Origin: Halioglobus japonicus
GTDB lineage: Bacteria; Pseudomonadota; Gammaproteobacteria; Pseudomonadales; Halieaceae
Direction of reading: 5' to 3'
DNA length: 64,000 nucleotides
Assembly: GCF_001983995.1 (NCBI RefSeq)
Contig: NZ_CP019450.1
Location: 3,782,001-3,846,000, forward strand
The translations under genes and the position numbers were made by a program. Numbering within the stretch: position 1 is the first letter of the stretch; each line of letters starts with the position of its first letter. This document shows, piece after piece, positions 55,369 through 64,000 of the stretch. The notes beneath the pieces were generated by a model. The model was not told the DNA's origin. It saw only the letters and a list, made by a program, of their open reading frames with translations, and searched no databases.

Positions 55369-58300
55369 TCAGGCAGCGTTAACGAACTGCACAGTCTCTT
55401 CGGAAACATCCCCTTGGAAACGTTTCATGAATACATCCCGCTGGGCCAACACCCGCTCGCGATTGCGGTCCTTGACGTGGCCATAGCCGCGCAGACGGCG
55501 CGTATCATCCACCGCTTCTACCGCAGCCGCGTAGTTGCCATCGTCCAGACCACCCGCAAACTCCGCCAGCATGGCGCGAAACTCCGCCAGATCCTGACGC
55601 TCACGTTTGCGTTCTGCGGTATAGCCAAACACATCTAACGCAGAACCGCGCAAGCCGCGCAGCTTCGCGAGCAGACCGAAGGCTTTCATCATCCAGGGGC
55701 CGTAGGCCTGTTTCTGCAGATCACCCGTATCGGGATCACGCTTGGCCAGCAGCGGCGGAGCCATGTTGAAGCGCAACTCAAAATCACCTTCAAACTGCGC
55801 TTCAATCTTGCGCTGGAATTCACCGTCGGAATACAGGCGAGCCACTTCATACTCATCTTTAATCGCCATCATCCGGAACAACTGCCTGGCTGCCGCCAGT
55901 GTCAGTGAATGGCTATTCTCGGAGTGGGGGTCACGCTTACGCAGTGCCTGTATTTCAGCGCGATACTCGTCGGCCAGTGCCTGTCCCTGGTAGCTGACCA
56001 GTCGAGCGGCGCGATCCTCGAGTACTTCATCGAGTGTTTCGGGAAACTTCTCAGGCGCCTCGCTACGCACCAGCTGCAGTACTTTCTGGGGCTGATGGGC
56101 ACAGCGGCGCCCCACAGGAACGCCTGTTTATTAAATTCAACAGCCACGCCATTGAGTTCAATGGCCTGCTCCAGGGCAGCGGCGGACACGGGCACCAGGC
56201 CCTGTTGCCAGGCAAAGCCCAACAGGAACAGATTGCTGGCAATGGAATCGCCCAGTAGCTGAGTCGCAATTTCGGTCGCGTTGATGAAGTGGCAGGCGTT
56301 GTCGCCGACTTCCGTTTCGATCTTGTCCTTCATCGAGGCGGTCGGGAACGGCGCATCCGGGTTTAACACAAAGGCAGAAGTGGCCACTTCCTTGTCGTTG
56401 ACCACAGCTCGTGTACGCCCATGAGCAACCTTGCCCATGGCCTCGTAAGTAGAGGTCACGACCATATCGCAGCCTACCAGCAGGTCGGCCTCACCCGCGG
56501 GAATGCGCACCGCCTTGATCTCATCCTGGTGGTTGCTCACCCGCACATGGCTGACGACGGCGCCAAATTTCTGGGCGAGACCAGTCTGGTTCATGGTGGC
56601 ACAACCCTTGCCCTCGATGTGTGCGGCCATGGCCATCAGCGCGGTAATTGTCAGCACACCAGTGCCGCCCACACCTGTCACGACCGTATTCCAGGGGCGC
56701 TCCAGTGCAGGCAGCTGGGGCTCGGGCAGGGGATCAAAGAGAACGTCAGTGCCGCTCAGGTCACCCGCCGACTTCTTCAGCTTGCCGCCCACCACGGTAA
56801 CAAAACTCGGGCAGAAACCGTTGGCACAGCTGTAGTCTTTATTACAGGCGCTCTGGTCAATCTCTCGTTTGCGGCCCAGTGCTGTTTCCTTGGGCATAAC
56901 AGACAGACAGTTGGATTTAATGCTGCAGTCACCGCAGCCCTCGCACACCTCGTCATTGATAAAGAGCCGCACGTTGGGGTCATCCATGATGCCCTTCTTG
57001 CGACGGCGGCGCTTCTCCGCCGCGCAGGTCTGCTGGTAGACAATCACCGAGGTGCCTTTGAATTCGCGCAGCTCTTTCTGCAGCGCGTCCATTTCATCGC
57101 GGTGATGCAGACTGAAGCCCGGCACATCGCGGAACTGGCCGCGCCACTGTTCTGGTGCGTCGCTCACCAGCGTAATGCGGCGCACGCCTTCGCCGCGCAA
57201 TTGCAGTATCAGGTCACCCACACTCAGGGGGCCATCAATGGGCTGCCCACCGGTCATAGCCACTGCATCGTTGTACAGAATTTTGTAGGTAATGTTCACA
57301 CCGGCGGATACCGCAGCGCGAATAGCGAGAATGCCCGAATGGAAGTAAGTGCCGTCGCCGAGGTTCTGGAACACGTGTTCAGTATCGGTAAACGGCGCCT
57401 GGCCAATCCATGTCGCACCCTCGCCGCCCATTTGCGTGAACGTGTGCGTTTCGCGGTCAGGCATCCAGGTGGCCATATAGTGACAACCAATGCCACCCAG
57501 AGCGTGGCTGCCTTCAGGCACTTTGGTTGAGGTGTTGTGCGGACAGCCGCTACAGAAGTGCGGTACGCGCTCAATGGTGTCGCGCGGTGTGGCCAGCGAG
57601 GCTTCTTTTTCCTCGATCCAGCGGATGCGCTGTTCCATGCTCTCGGAGTTGTAGAATTTGCGCACACGGCCGGCAATCGCCAGGGCTACTGTCGCCGGGG
57701 TAAGCTCACCCAGGTTTGGCAGCAGATCGCGGCCGTCTTCGTCGAATTCGCCAATCACGCGGGGGCGGGAGCCCACAGGGTAATTGTAGAGTTGGCCCGT
57801 TAACTGGTCTTCGATGATCGAGCGCTTTTCCTCGACCACAAGTATTTCTTCAAGGCCTTCGGCGAACTCATGGGTACCCTGCGGCTCGAGCGGCCAGGGC
57901 ATGCCCACTTTGTAAACACGCAGGCCGATTTCCGCAGCCACGGCCTCGGTAATGCCCATATCCTCAAGCGCCTGCATAACATCCAGGTAGGCCTTACCGC
58001 TGGTGATAATGCCCAACCTGGCGTTGGGGCTATCGACCACAATCCGGTCGATACTGTTGGCACGGGCAAACGCGCGCGCCGCGTAAATCTTGTATTTGTT
58101 GAGCCGCAGTTCCTGGTCGAGGGGCTTGTCCGGCCAGCGGCCGTGGACACCGTCTTCCGGCAGGTCAAAGTCCTCCGGCACGACAATCTGAATACGCCCG
58201 GGATCGACATCGGCGGAAATCGCCGAATCCATGTTTTCGGTAATGGCCTTGAGTGCCACCCAGCAACCCGAGTAGCGCGACAGTTCCCAACCCATAACGC

Positions 58301-58856
58301 CAAGATCGAGCACTTCCTGCACATTGGCAGGTGCCAGTACAGGCACAGAAGCGCCCATAAACATGTGCTCAGACTGGTGAGGCAAGGTTGAGGACTTACA
58401 GGCGTGGTCATCACCGGCAACGGCCAGTACACCGCCATAGCGCGAGGTGCCAAAGGCATTGGCGTGCTTGATCACGTCCATGGACCGGTCGACGCCAGGG
58501 CCTTTGCCATACCACATGCCAAACACGCCATCGTACTTGGCGCCCTGAAAAAGGTTGGTCTGCTGGCTACCCCACACGGCGGTAGCGGCGAGGTCTTCGT
58601 TAATACCTGCCTGGAAGTGAATATTGTGCTCGGCAAGGAACGGCCGTGCCTTCCACATCGCCTGGTCGACGTTACCCAGCGGGGAACCCCGGTAGCCCGA
58701 GATGAATGCCGCTGTGTTCAACCCGCGCGCCACATCCCGCTGGTGCTGCAGCATCGGCAGGCGCACTAACGCCTCAATGCCTGTCATATAAGCACGCGTT
58801 GCATCCAGTGCATATTTGTCGTCCAGAGAGACTTTACGGAACTGAGCGGATCCCAT
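55369..58856 (-). CDS. Indolepyruvate:ferredoxin oxidoreductase family protein (fused IorA/IorB type), frame broken by a 1-base deletion
   Basis: About 1160 residues when repaired. The N-terminal part begins GSAQFRKVSLDDKYALD and contains GYRGSPLGNVD. The TPP-binding block with CSGCPHNTS and GIGCHYMATW lies mid-chain, and a 4Fe-4S ferredoxin-like CEGCGDCSIKSNCLS and the gamma-type domain GVGGTGVLTITALMA follow. Frame fails at a C run of four (56110-56113, + strand); one base restores FLWGRRCAHQPQKVLQL and the C-terminal domain. It decarboxylates 2-oxo acids to acyl-CoA using ferredoxin. The start may be 58877. Confidence 0.9.
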
Positions 58857-58877
58857 TGCTATCACCATGCCGGCCAT

Positions 58878-58991
58878 GCTTATTAGTGCCGATATTCTGA
58901 GCGATTCCAGCGGGAATTATTATTTGATTTACGCACGTTTTAAGACAAAATATGCATAAATTATCTATTTGAAAATACATAAGAGAATAAT
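58878..58991. promoter_or_regulatory. AT-rich divergent promoter region between the oxidoreductase and the Lrp-type regulator
   Basis: This 114-base gap is far richer in A/T than its surroundings (for example 58915-58990) and contains TATGCATA (58951-58958). Lrp/AsnC proteins favour such A/T-rich sites, and an autoregulatory site is likely. Inferred from composition and position only. Confidence 0.4.
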
Positions 58992-59468
58992 ATGACCGAA
59001 TCACTGGCCAAACAGGACGTAGAAATCCTGAAAATACTCCAGCGGGACGCCACGACAAGCACCGCCGCCATCGCCGAGCGCATCAACCTGTCTCAATCAC
59101 CCTGCTGGCGCCGCATCAATCGCCTTGAGGAAGACGGCCTGATCAAGCGACGCGTGGCCCTGCTCGACCGGGCCGCCCTGGGAATGGACGTGGTAGTATT
59201 CGCCACCATTAACCTCACCTCTACCGGGCGCCAGAACCTGATCGAGTTCGAACAGGCCATTGTGGGCCACCCGGAAGTCACCGAGTGTTACACCATGACC
59301 GGGATATGGGACTATATGCTGAAGATCGTCACTCGCGACATTCGCCATTACGAGGAATTCGTGCGTAACACACTCACCGCCAGCCCCTCCATACGCGAGC
59401 TGCACTCGCATATGGCGGTTACCGAAATCAAGAACACCACCGAACTACCACTGGATACCCAACTGTAA
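58992..59468 (+). CDS. Lrp/AsnC family transcriptional regulator
   Basis: 158 residues. The N-terminal helix-turn-helix (STAAIAERINLSQSPCWRRINRLEEDGLIKRR) is followed by the RAM ligand-binding domain (HPEVTECYTMTGIWDYMLKIVTRD). It probably senses an amino acid or oxo acid and regulates the divergent oxidoreductase and the downstream aminotransferase. Its stop abuts the aminotransferase ATG directly. Confidence 0.93.
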   Translation: MTESLAKQDVEILKILQRDATTSTAAIAERINLSQSPCWRRINRLEEDGLIKRRVALLDRAALGMDVVVFATINLTSTGRQNLIEFEQAIVGHPEVTECYTMTGIWDYMLKIVTRDIRHYEEFVRNTLTASPSIRELHSHMAVTEIKNTTELPLDTQL

Positions 59469-60617
59469 ATGGTCACCCTGCAAACGAAGCTGCCCAAGGT
59501 CGGCACCACCATTTTTACCCGCATGTCGGCCATGGCCGCAGAGCACAATGCCATCAATCTCTCCCAGGGCTTCCCGGACTTCGAGGCTCCGCTGGGGCTG
59601 CGCGAGGCGCTCGCCAGGGCCACCATGGAGGGCCACAACCAGTACGCACCCATGGCCGGCCTGCCCGCGCTGCGCGAACAACTGGCACATCAGTTGCAAC
59701 TTACCCGGGGCGTTTCCGTAAACCCCGACACTGAAATTACCGTGGTACCAGGAGCCACCGAGGGCATTTACTGCGCCGTGATGGCCTGCGTGAAACCCGG
59801 CGATGAAGTAATTGTGCTCGACCCCTGCTACGACAGCTACGAACCTTCTATCGAACTGGCCGGAGGCGTGGCTATCCACGTGCCGCTGGGCAACGATGGT
59901 TTCTCGCCAGACTGGCAGAAAATTCGCGACGCCGTTACCCCGCGCACCCGCATGATCATGGTCAACACACCGCACAATCCAACGGGCAGCACATTTACCC
60001 CTGCAGACATGGACGAGTTGCAGGCGCTGGCGGAGGAGCATGACCTGCTGGTCAGTAGCGACGAAGTCTACGAGCACCTGATTTACGATGGCAGGCAGCA
60101 CTGCTCCGTTTTGCAATGGGAAGGCCTGCGCCAACGCAGCTTCGCCCACTATTCCTTTGGCAAGACATTCAGCGTCACGGGCTGGAAGACCGGCTATTGC
60201 GTGGCGCCGCCTGCACTCACCGCAGAGATGCGCAAAGTGCATCAATTCGTGGCGTTCGTGGCGGTAACCCCCGTCCAACAGGCCATCGCAGACTTCCTCG
60301 CGGCGGAACCAGGCTACCCGCAGACCCTCGCCAGCTTCTACCAGGCGAAACGCGATCTGTTCTACAATGCCCTGGCAGATTCGCGCTTCAAGATCACCCC
60401 CAGCGGAGGCACCTATTTCCAGCTGCTGGACTACAGCGCCATTACTGATACGCCGGATTATGAGTTGTGCGAACAGTGGACGCGCGACGTAGGTGTCGCC
60501 TCCATCCCCATATCCATTTTTTCCGAGCAGCCGCAGGCGCAACACTATCTGCGATTCTGCTTTGCCAAGTCCGACGAGGTACTGCTGCAGGCAGCGGAGA
60601 TTCTATGCAAGATTTAA
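59469..60617 (+). CDS. PLP-dependent aminotransferase (methionine aminotransferase/YbdL-like)
   Basis: 382 residues, class I aminotransferase. Markers: NLSQGFPDFEAP, GATEGIYCAVMA, NTPHNPTGSTF, SSDEVYEHLIYDG, and the PLP Lys in SFGKTFSVTGWKTGY. This fits the KAT/YbdL group that uses methionine, phenylalanine or glutamine with 2-oxo acids. The start follows the Lrp stop with no gap, and the end overlaps the omega-amidase start by 13 bases, so the three genes are one unit. Confidence 0.9.
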   Translation: MVTLQTKLPKVGTTIFTRMSAMAAEHNAINLSQGFPDFEAPLGLREALARATMEGHNQYAPMAGLPALREQLAHQLQLTRGVSVNPDTEITVVPGATEGIYCAVMACVKPGDEVIVLDPCYDSYEPSIELAGGVAIHVPLGNDGFSPDWQKIRDAVTPRTRMIMVNTPHNPTGSTFTPADMDELQALAEEHDLLVSSDEVYEHLIYDGRQHCSVLQWEGLRQRSFAHYSFGKTFSVTGWKTGYCVAPPALTAEMRKVHQFVAFVAVTPVQQAIADFLAAEPGYPQTLASFYQAKRDLFYNALADSRFKITPSGGTYFQLLDYSAITDTPDYELCEQWTRDVGVASIPISIFSEQPQAQHYLRFCFAKSDEVLLQAAEILCKI

Positions 60618-61390
60618 ACGTCACTCTGGTTCAGCGGCCACTGGCCTGGGAGTCACCCGAAGACAATCGCCGGCAAATCGCCAAGTCGATCGCCGAACAT
60701 GCCGCCCAGTCAGACCTGATCGTACTGCCAGAAATGTTCACCACCGGTTTTTCAATGAATGCCCTGGCCAATGCCGAGGCACCCGGCGGCGCCACCGAAC
60801 AATGGATGCAGGCGCTGGCCCAACAATACGATTGCGCCATTACCGGCAGCGTCGCGATTGCGCCGGTTACCGAGGCGGAACAGACAACGGTCTACAACCG
60901 CATGCTGTTCGTCACACCAGATAACTGCCATCACTACGACAAGCGCCACCTATTCCGCATGGCGGGAGAGCACAAACGCTATGGCGAGGGCAAGGAACGC
61001 GTTGTGGTCGCCTGGCGCGGATGGCGCATTCTCCTCCAGGTGTGTTACGACCTGCGCTTCCCGGTGTTCGCCCGCAATCAGGGGGACTACGACATGGCAC
61101 TGTTTGTCGCCAATTGGCCGGACACTCGCGCCCTGCACTGGCGATCACTGCTGGTTGGCCGCGCCATTGAAAACCAGGCCTGTGTGGTCGGGGTCAATCG
61201 TATTGGCAACGACGCCAATAATCTGAGCTACAGTGGAGACAGTCTCGCCGTGAAAGCAGACGGCACACTCGCTATCGATATGGCGGGTGCCGAAGACGTT
61301 CGCACCGCCACATTCTCAGGCGAGGAACTGGCTGAGTACCGCAAGCGTTTTCCCTTTGCCGCGGATGCAGATGAGTTTAAGCTGATGTAA
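60605..61390 (+). CDS. Omega-amidase (nitrilase-family amidohydrolase, YafV-like)
   Basis: 261 residues from MQDLNVTLVQ. The nitrilase triad is visible: Glu in VLPEMFTTGF, Lys in YDKRHLF, Cys in QVCYDLRFP. It hydrolyses the omega-amide of 2-oxoglutaramate or 2-oxosuccinamate made by glutamine/asparagine transamination, removing product and driving the upstream aminotransferase. The pairing with a YbdL-like gene in an overlap is the known glutamine-transaminase/omega-amidase arrangement. The longer frame from 60467 is antisense to nothing but overlaps the aminotransferase, and is rejected. Confidence 0.9.
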   Translation: MQDLNVTLVQRPLAWESPEDNRRQIAKSIAEHAAQSDLIVLPEMFTTGFSMNALANAEAPGGATEQWMQALAQQYDCAITGSVAIAPVTEAEQTTVYNRMLFVTPDNCHHYDKRHLFRMAGEHKRYGEGKERVVVAWRGWRILLQVCYDLRFPVFARNQGDYDMALFVANWPDTRALHWRSLLVGRAIENQACVVGVNRIGNDANNLSYSGDSLAVKADGTLAIDMAGAEDVRTATFSGEELAEYRKRFPFAADADEFKLM

Positions 61391-61418
61391 GTGAACGGAA
61401 TTCAACCGGGGGAGTCGA

Positions 61419-62335
61419 ATGAATATCGACAACGAAGGCACGGAGCAACCCATGCAAGCGGACCAGGAGGATCGTCCCTACGACGAATTCGAATCATCCA
61501 GCAGTGGACCACCCCTACTCTCCATTGTTATCGGCATTATCCTGATAGCGCTGATTGGCGCCTGGTTTATGCTGGGTTCGGAAGAGCCCCCCGCGCCCGA
61601 GCCGACAGTCACAGAGATTACGCCGGCAGCTCCCCCGGAACCGCTGCCCGAACCGGAACCGGTTGTCACACCCGCACCGGATATCCCCGAGCCAGATCCG
61701 GTTGAGGCTTTACCTGAGCCGAACACACCGCCCCCACCACCCCGCTTGCGCTGGAAGACAGCGATCCTGTCGTGCGCGACACCAGCGCCCCGATGGTCGC
61801 CGGCAGTGTGCTCGAGGCGGGCCTGGAGAACGACCAGCTACTGAATCGCATGGCAGGGCTTATCGATGCCACCAGCCAGGGCCGCGTCTTCTATGAGGTC
61901 TTTAAACTGGCGCCACCAGCGACACAATTTGCCGTCATTGAGAAGGGCGATATCGCCTATATCGATCCCGCCAGTTACGATCGCTACGATGCCTACACCC
62001 AGGCGATTACAGGCCTGGACGCAGACATGCTGGCGGCAACCTTCCACACCTTCAGACCGCTGCTGGAGGAGGCCTATGCGTCACTGGGTTACAAGGAAGA
62101 ACAACTGGATAATTCGCTGATCAGAGCACTGGACACTGTCATTGCAGCCCCTGTGCCTTCCGAGCCGGCCGCATTGGAGAAAGATATAACTACCTGGCAC
62201 TACGTCGACCCGGAGCTGGAAAATCTGAGCCCGCTGGCCAAACAGCTCATTCGCATGGGGCCTGACAATCAGCGCAAGCTACAGGCCCACGCCACTGCCA
62301 TTCGGGCTGCGCTCTTAAAGGCGCCTGCGCAGTAG
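61419..62335 (+). CDS. DUF3014 membrane protein, frame broken by a 1-base deletion
   Basis: First part: a soluble N-terminus, one membrane helix (LLSIVIGIILIALIGAWFM) and a Pro/Glu-rich linker ending in a poly-Pro tract. Frame is lost at a C run of four (61740-61743). One base gives PLALEDSDPVVRDTSAPMVAG and the DUF3014 body: VFYEVFKLAPPATQF, SYDRYDAYTQAITGLDA, LEEAYASLGY, IRMGPDNQRKLQ. The restored length is about 305 residues. Function unknown. It lies 28 bases after the omega-amidase, RBS GGGGGAG. Confidence 0.85.
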
Positions 62336-62352
62336 GTGGGCCAGCCGAGATA

Positions 62353-62379
62353 CCCACGCAAGCAGGCTGCTTGCGCGGG
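62353..62379. terminator. Long hairpin between the DUF3014 gene and the convergent porin gene
   Basis: CCC-A-CGCAAGCAG / CTGCTTGCG-C-GGG with one mismatch. It sits between two convergent stops and could end both transcripts; no T run. Confidence 0.45.
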
Positions 62380-62395
62380 TACTGTGCTGGCAAGC

Positions 62396-63436
62396 TTACT
62401 CTGCGTACTCCACTTCCAGCGTCGCCATGACACGTCGGTTTTCAGCGCGACCCTCACGGGTGGCGTTGTCCGCCACAGGCTGACTCTCGCCATAACCCTT
62501 CGCTTCCACACGCCGTGGTGCTATGCCGTGCTCATTAACCAGCAGGTCAGCCACAGCCTGGGCGCGGCGTTGTGACAGGCTCTGGTTATAGCTCTCGGGG
62601 CCACTGCTGTCGGTGTGCCCTTCAATGTCCACATGGACGTCCTCAAAACGCTTGAGGAAGTCGGCGAGTTCGCTCACATCATTGAAGTACTTTTCCTCTA
62701 CCGTGGACGAATCGAAGCCAAAGTTGACCATCATCTTGATCGAAGCGACCTGGGTGACCGGCAGCGGACAGCCTACGGAATCGACCCGTGTGCCGGCAGG
62801 TGTACCCGGGCACTGGTCCATATCATCGGCCACGCCGTCACCGTCTTCATCACTGAACGTGTATGCGTCGGCGTCGCTGGCACCTGCGCCCGAAGTGCCG
62901 TCTACATCACCGAGATAGTAGTTGAGACCAACGCTTAGCAGCGTGTCCTTGTAATGTTCGTCCAGGCTGTAGAGCATCCGCGCCTCTCCAGACAGACCCA
63001 GACGCTGAGTAATCATCCAGCGAGCACCAAGACCACCATTCAAGGTGGTCTCCACCGTATCGGCATCGCCATAATCAATGTCGATCTCGCCAGCACCAAA
63101 CGCCAGATAGGGGCGAATGCGTCCCGCATCACCGATATAGCTGCCACCGTAATACTTCATTCCGAGCTGCCAGGTGACAATATCGGCGCGGCCCATGCCA
63201 TCTTCGGTGCGGGTATCGTCATCGGCATACAACACCTCAGCCGCCCACTTGTCATTAAATGCCCACTCCAGCCCCGCCCAGGGCGTCTCGGTGTCATTCA
63301 GTTCACGCGAGCCATCGTTTTTCCACAGGCCCATACCTAAATTAAGGGTCAGGGGAATCTCGGCATGGGCGGCGGGCGTAACGACAGCCAGGCTTGTGGC
63401 CGCCAGTACGGCCGAACGGAGAAAAGTTTTTTTCAT
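62396..63436 (-). CDS. OmpA/OprF-like outer membrane protein
   Basis: 346 residues. The signal peptide ends near AAHA. An eight-strand barrel follows, then an acidic calcium-type repeat (DEDGDGVADDMDQCPGTPAGT), then the OmpA peptidoglycan-binding domain (MVNFGFDSSTVEEKYF, IEGHTDSSGPESYNQSLSQRRAQAV). It links the outer membrane to the wall. ATG 63436 gives a proper signal peptide; the longer frame from 63514 does not. Confidence 0.92.
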   Translation of the reverse strand: MKKTFLRSAVLAATSLAVVTPAAHAEIPLTLNLGMGLWKNDGSRELNDTETPWAGLEWAFNDKWAAEVLYADDDTRTEDGMGRADIVTWQLGMKYYGGSYIGDAGRIRPYLAFGAGEIDIDYGDADTVETTLNGGLGARWMITQRLGLSGEARMLYSLDEHYKDTLLSVGLNYYLGDVDGTSGAGASDADAYTFSDEDGDGVADDMDQCPGTPAGTRVDSVGCPLPVTQVASIKMMVNFGFDSSTVEEKYFNDVSELADFLKRFEDVHVDIEGHTDSSGPESYNQSLSQRRAQAVADLLVNEHGIAPRRVEAKGYGESQPVADNATREGRAENRRVMATLEVEYAE

Positions 63437-63527
63437 GGGTATACCGCTCTCTAAGGTTTGGTTACATGACTCCAAAGAGTAGCACTCGATTGTGACAGCG
63501 CCAGCCAAAGACACGGGTATTCGTTCG

Positions 63528-64000
63528 CTAAAACCCCAGCGTCTGTTTCACAAACGGTATGGACAACGCCCGTTGATAGGCCAGCGACGCTCGATCGAGT
63601 TTATCCAGACAATCGAGCAACCCATCCAGGCTGCGTGGAGCACGCTTTACAAGGTAGGCGGCAACCTCCGGGGGCAGTTGCAGGCCGCGAAGCGCCGCGC
63701 GGAATTCGAGTATCAGGCACTTGCGTTCGTCGTCGCTGGCGGGCAGGTGATGCACCACTCCCCATGCAAGGCGGGAGCGAAGATCTGCCAGATCAACTTC
63801 AAGTGCTCGCGGTGAAGCAGCCGCGGCGAGCAACAGACGGCAGCCTGTTTCGCGGGCAGTGTTGTACAAATTGAACAACGCCATTTCCCAGGCGTCGTTG
63901 CCGACCACAGCATCCAGATCATCCAGGCACAGCAACGCCATATGCTCTGCGCCCGCCAACACATCCTGCGGGGCGTAGCCAGCCAGTTCGGCCAGGGGCA
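63528..64000 (-). CDS. hda: DnaA regulatory inactivator Hda (partial at window edge)
   Basis: The frame runs off the right edge; the visible C-terminal 157 residues include LLCLDDLDAVVGNDAWEMALFNLYNTARETG (Walker B and sensor region), LRSRLAWGVVHHLPA and a C-terminal lid end. This is a DnaA-like AAA+ protein lacking the DNA-binding domain. Hda with the sliding clamp triggers DnaA-ATP hydrolysis to stop extra replication starts. The ATG at 63962 inside the frame is not the start. Confidence 0.88.
   Translation of the reverse strand, partial: PLAELAGYAPQDVLAGAEHMALLCLDDLDAVVGNDAWEMALFNLYNTARETGCRLLLAAAASPRALEVDLADLRSRLAWGVVHHLPASDDERKCLILEFRAALRGLQLPPEVAAYLVKRAPRSLDGLLDCLDKLDRASLAYQRALSIPFVKQTLGF

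Noticed and set aside
56421..57530. 369-residue plus-strand open frame
   Set aside because: Antisense to the indolepyruvate oxidoreductase, which has clear motifs on the other strand.
59445..60545. 366-residue minus-strand open frame
   Set aside because: Antisense to the aminotransferase; no recognisable domain.

Overview
The window reads as a single chromosomal stretch of a gammaproteobacterium. The lysine genes dapD/dapE and dapA-bamC, plus RsmJ, LpxL, Hda and an Mla-like lipid transporter, fit that class. A TonB-dependent receptor beside an acyl-CoA-type pathway (DUF35 protein, thiolase-like protein, MaoC, Tat-exported flavoprotein) and an indolepyruvate:ferredoxin oxidoreductase-type gene suggest a marine OM60/NOR5 (Halieaceae)-like heterotroph. 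The genus cannot be fixed from sequence alone. I saw no rRNA, tRNA, CRISPR array or insertion sequence.

Layout. 1-8.5 kb: lysine biosynthesis (dapD end, dapE, dapA), RsmJ, a cyclase-like protein, an LRR lipoprotein with an LpxL acyltransferase, and the dapA-bamC-metallohydrolase operon. 8.6-12.7 kb: a DUF3806 protein and a four-gene MCE lipid-transport operon. 12.7-21.2 kb: an uptake/catabolic island with two SDR/receptor-side genes, a DUF35 + thiolase-like pair, a cytochrome c + Tat flavoprotein pair and a MaoC hydratase. 21.3-31.6 kb: MscS, an RND pump, DgkA, SppA, WrbA, ArsC, YihY. 31.6-43.8 kb: thioredoxin-like lipoprotein, CysK, Qor, an AAA-type nucleotide transporter homologue, a secreted phosphatase-kinase fusion, a symporter fused to a solute-binding domain, a DEAD-box helicase, ThpR and an M3 peptidase. 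43.8-47.5 kb: AqpZ, a PTPS-III-like pterin enzyme, an SDR, YhhQ and two tiny membrane proteins. 47.6-52.4 kb: a compact locus that looks like a class II microcin system, with HlyD-type adaptor, C39-peptidase ABC exporter, two double-glycine-leader precursors of very different core composition and two small membrane proteins that could give immunity. 52.4-64 kb: a DUF885 peptidase, leucine-dehydrogenase-like protein, indolepyruvate oxidoreductase, Lrp regulator, aminotransferase, omega-amidase, DUF3014 protein, an OprF-like porin and the Hda end.

How the parts work together. The 54-61.4 kb genes form an amino-acid breakdown group: deamination or transamination to 2-oxo acids, oxidative decarboxylation to acyl-CoA, and removal of omega-amides, with an Lrp-type regulator in the middle. 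The 12.7-21.2 kb genes look like outer-membrane uptake followed by periplasmic oxidation and beta-oxidation-like breakdown of a hydrophobic ring or side-chain compound; the substrate is not known.

Sequence quality. Six otherwise normal genes (dapA, the flavoprotein, aqpZ, the microcin exporter, the indolepyruvate oxidoreductase and the DUF3014 gene) each lose frame at a run of 4-6 C or G, and each is restored by adding one base of the same kind. This pattern points to homopolymer errors in the sequence rather than to six pseudogenes.
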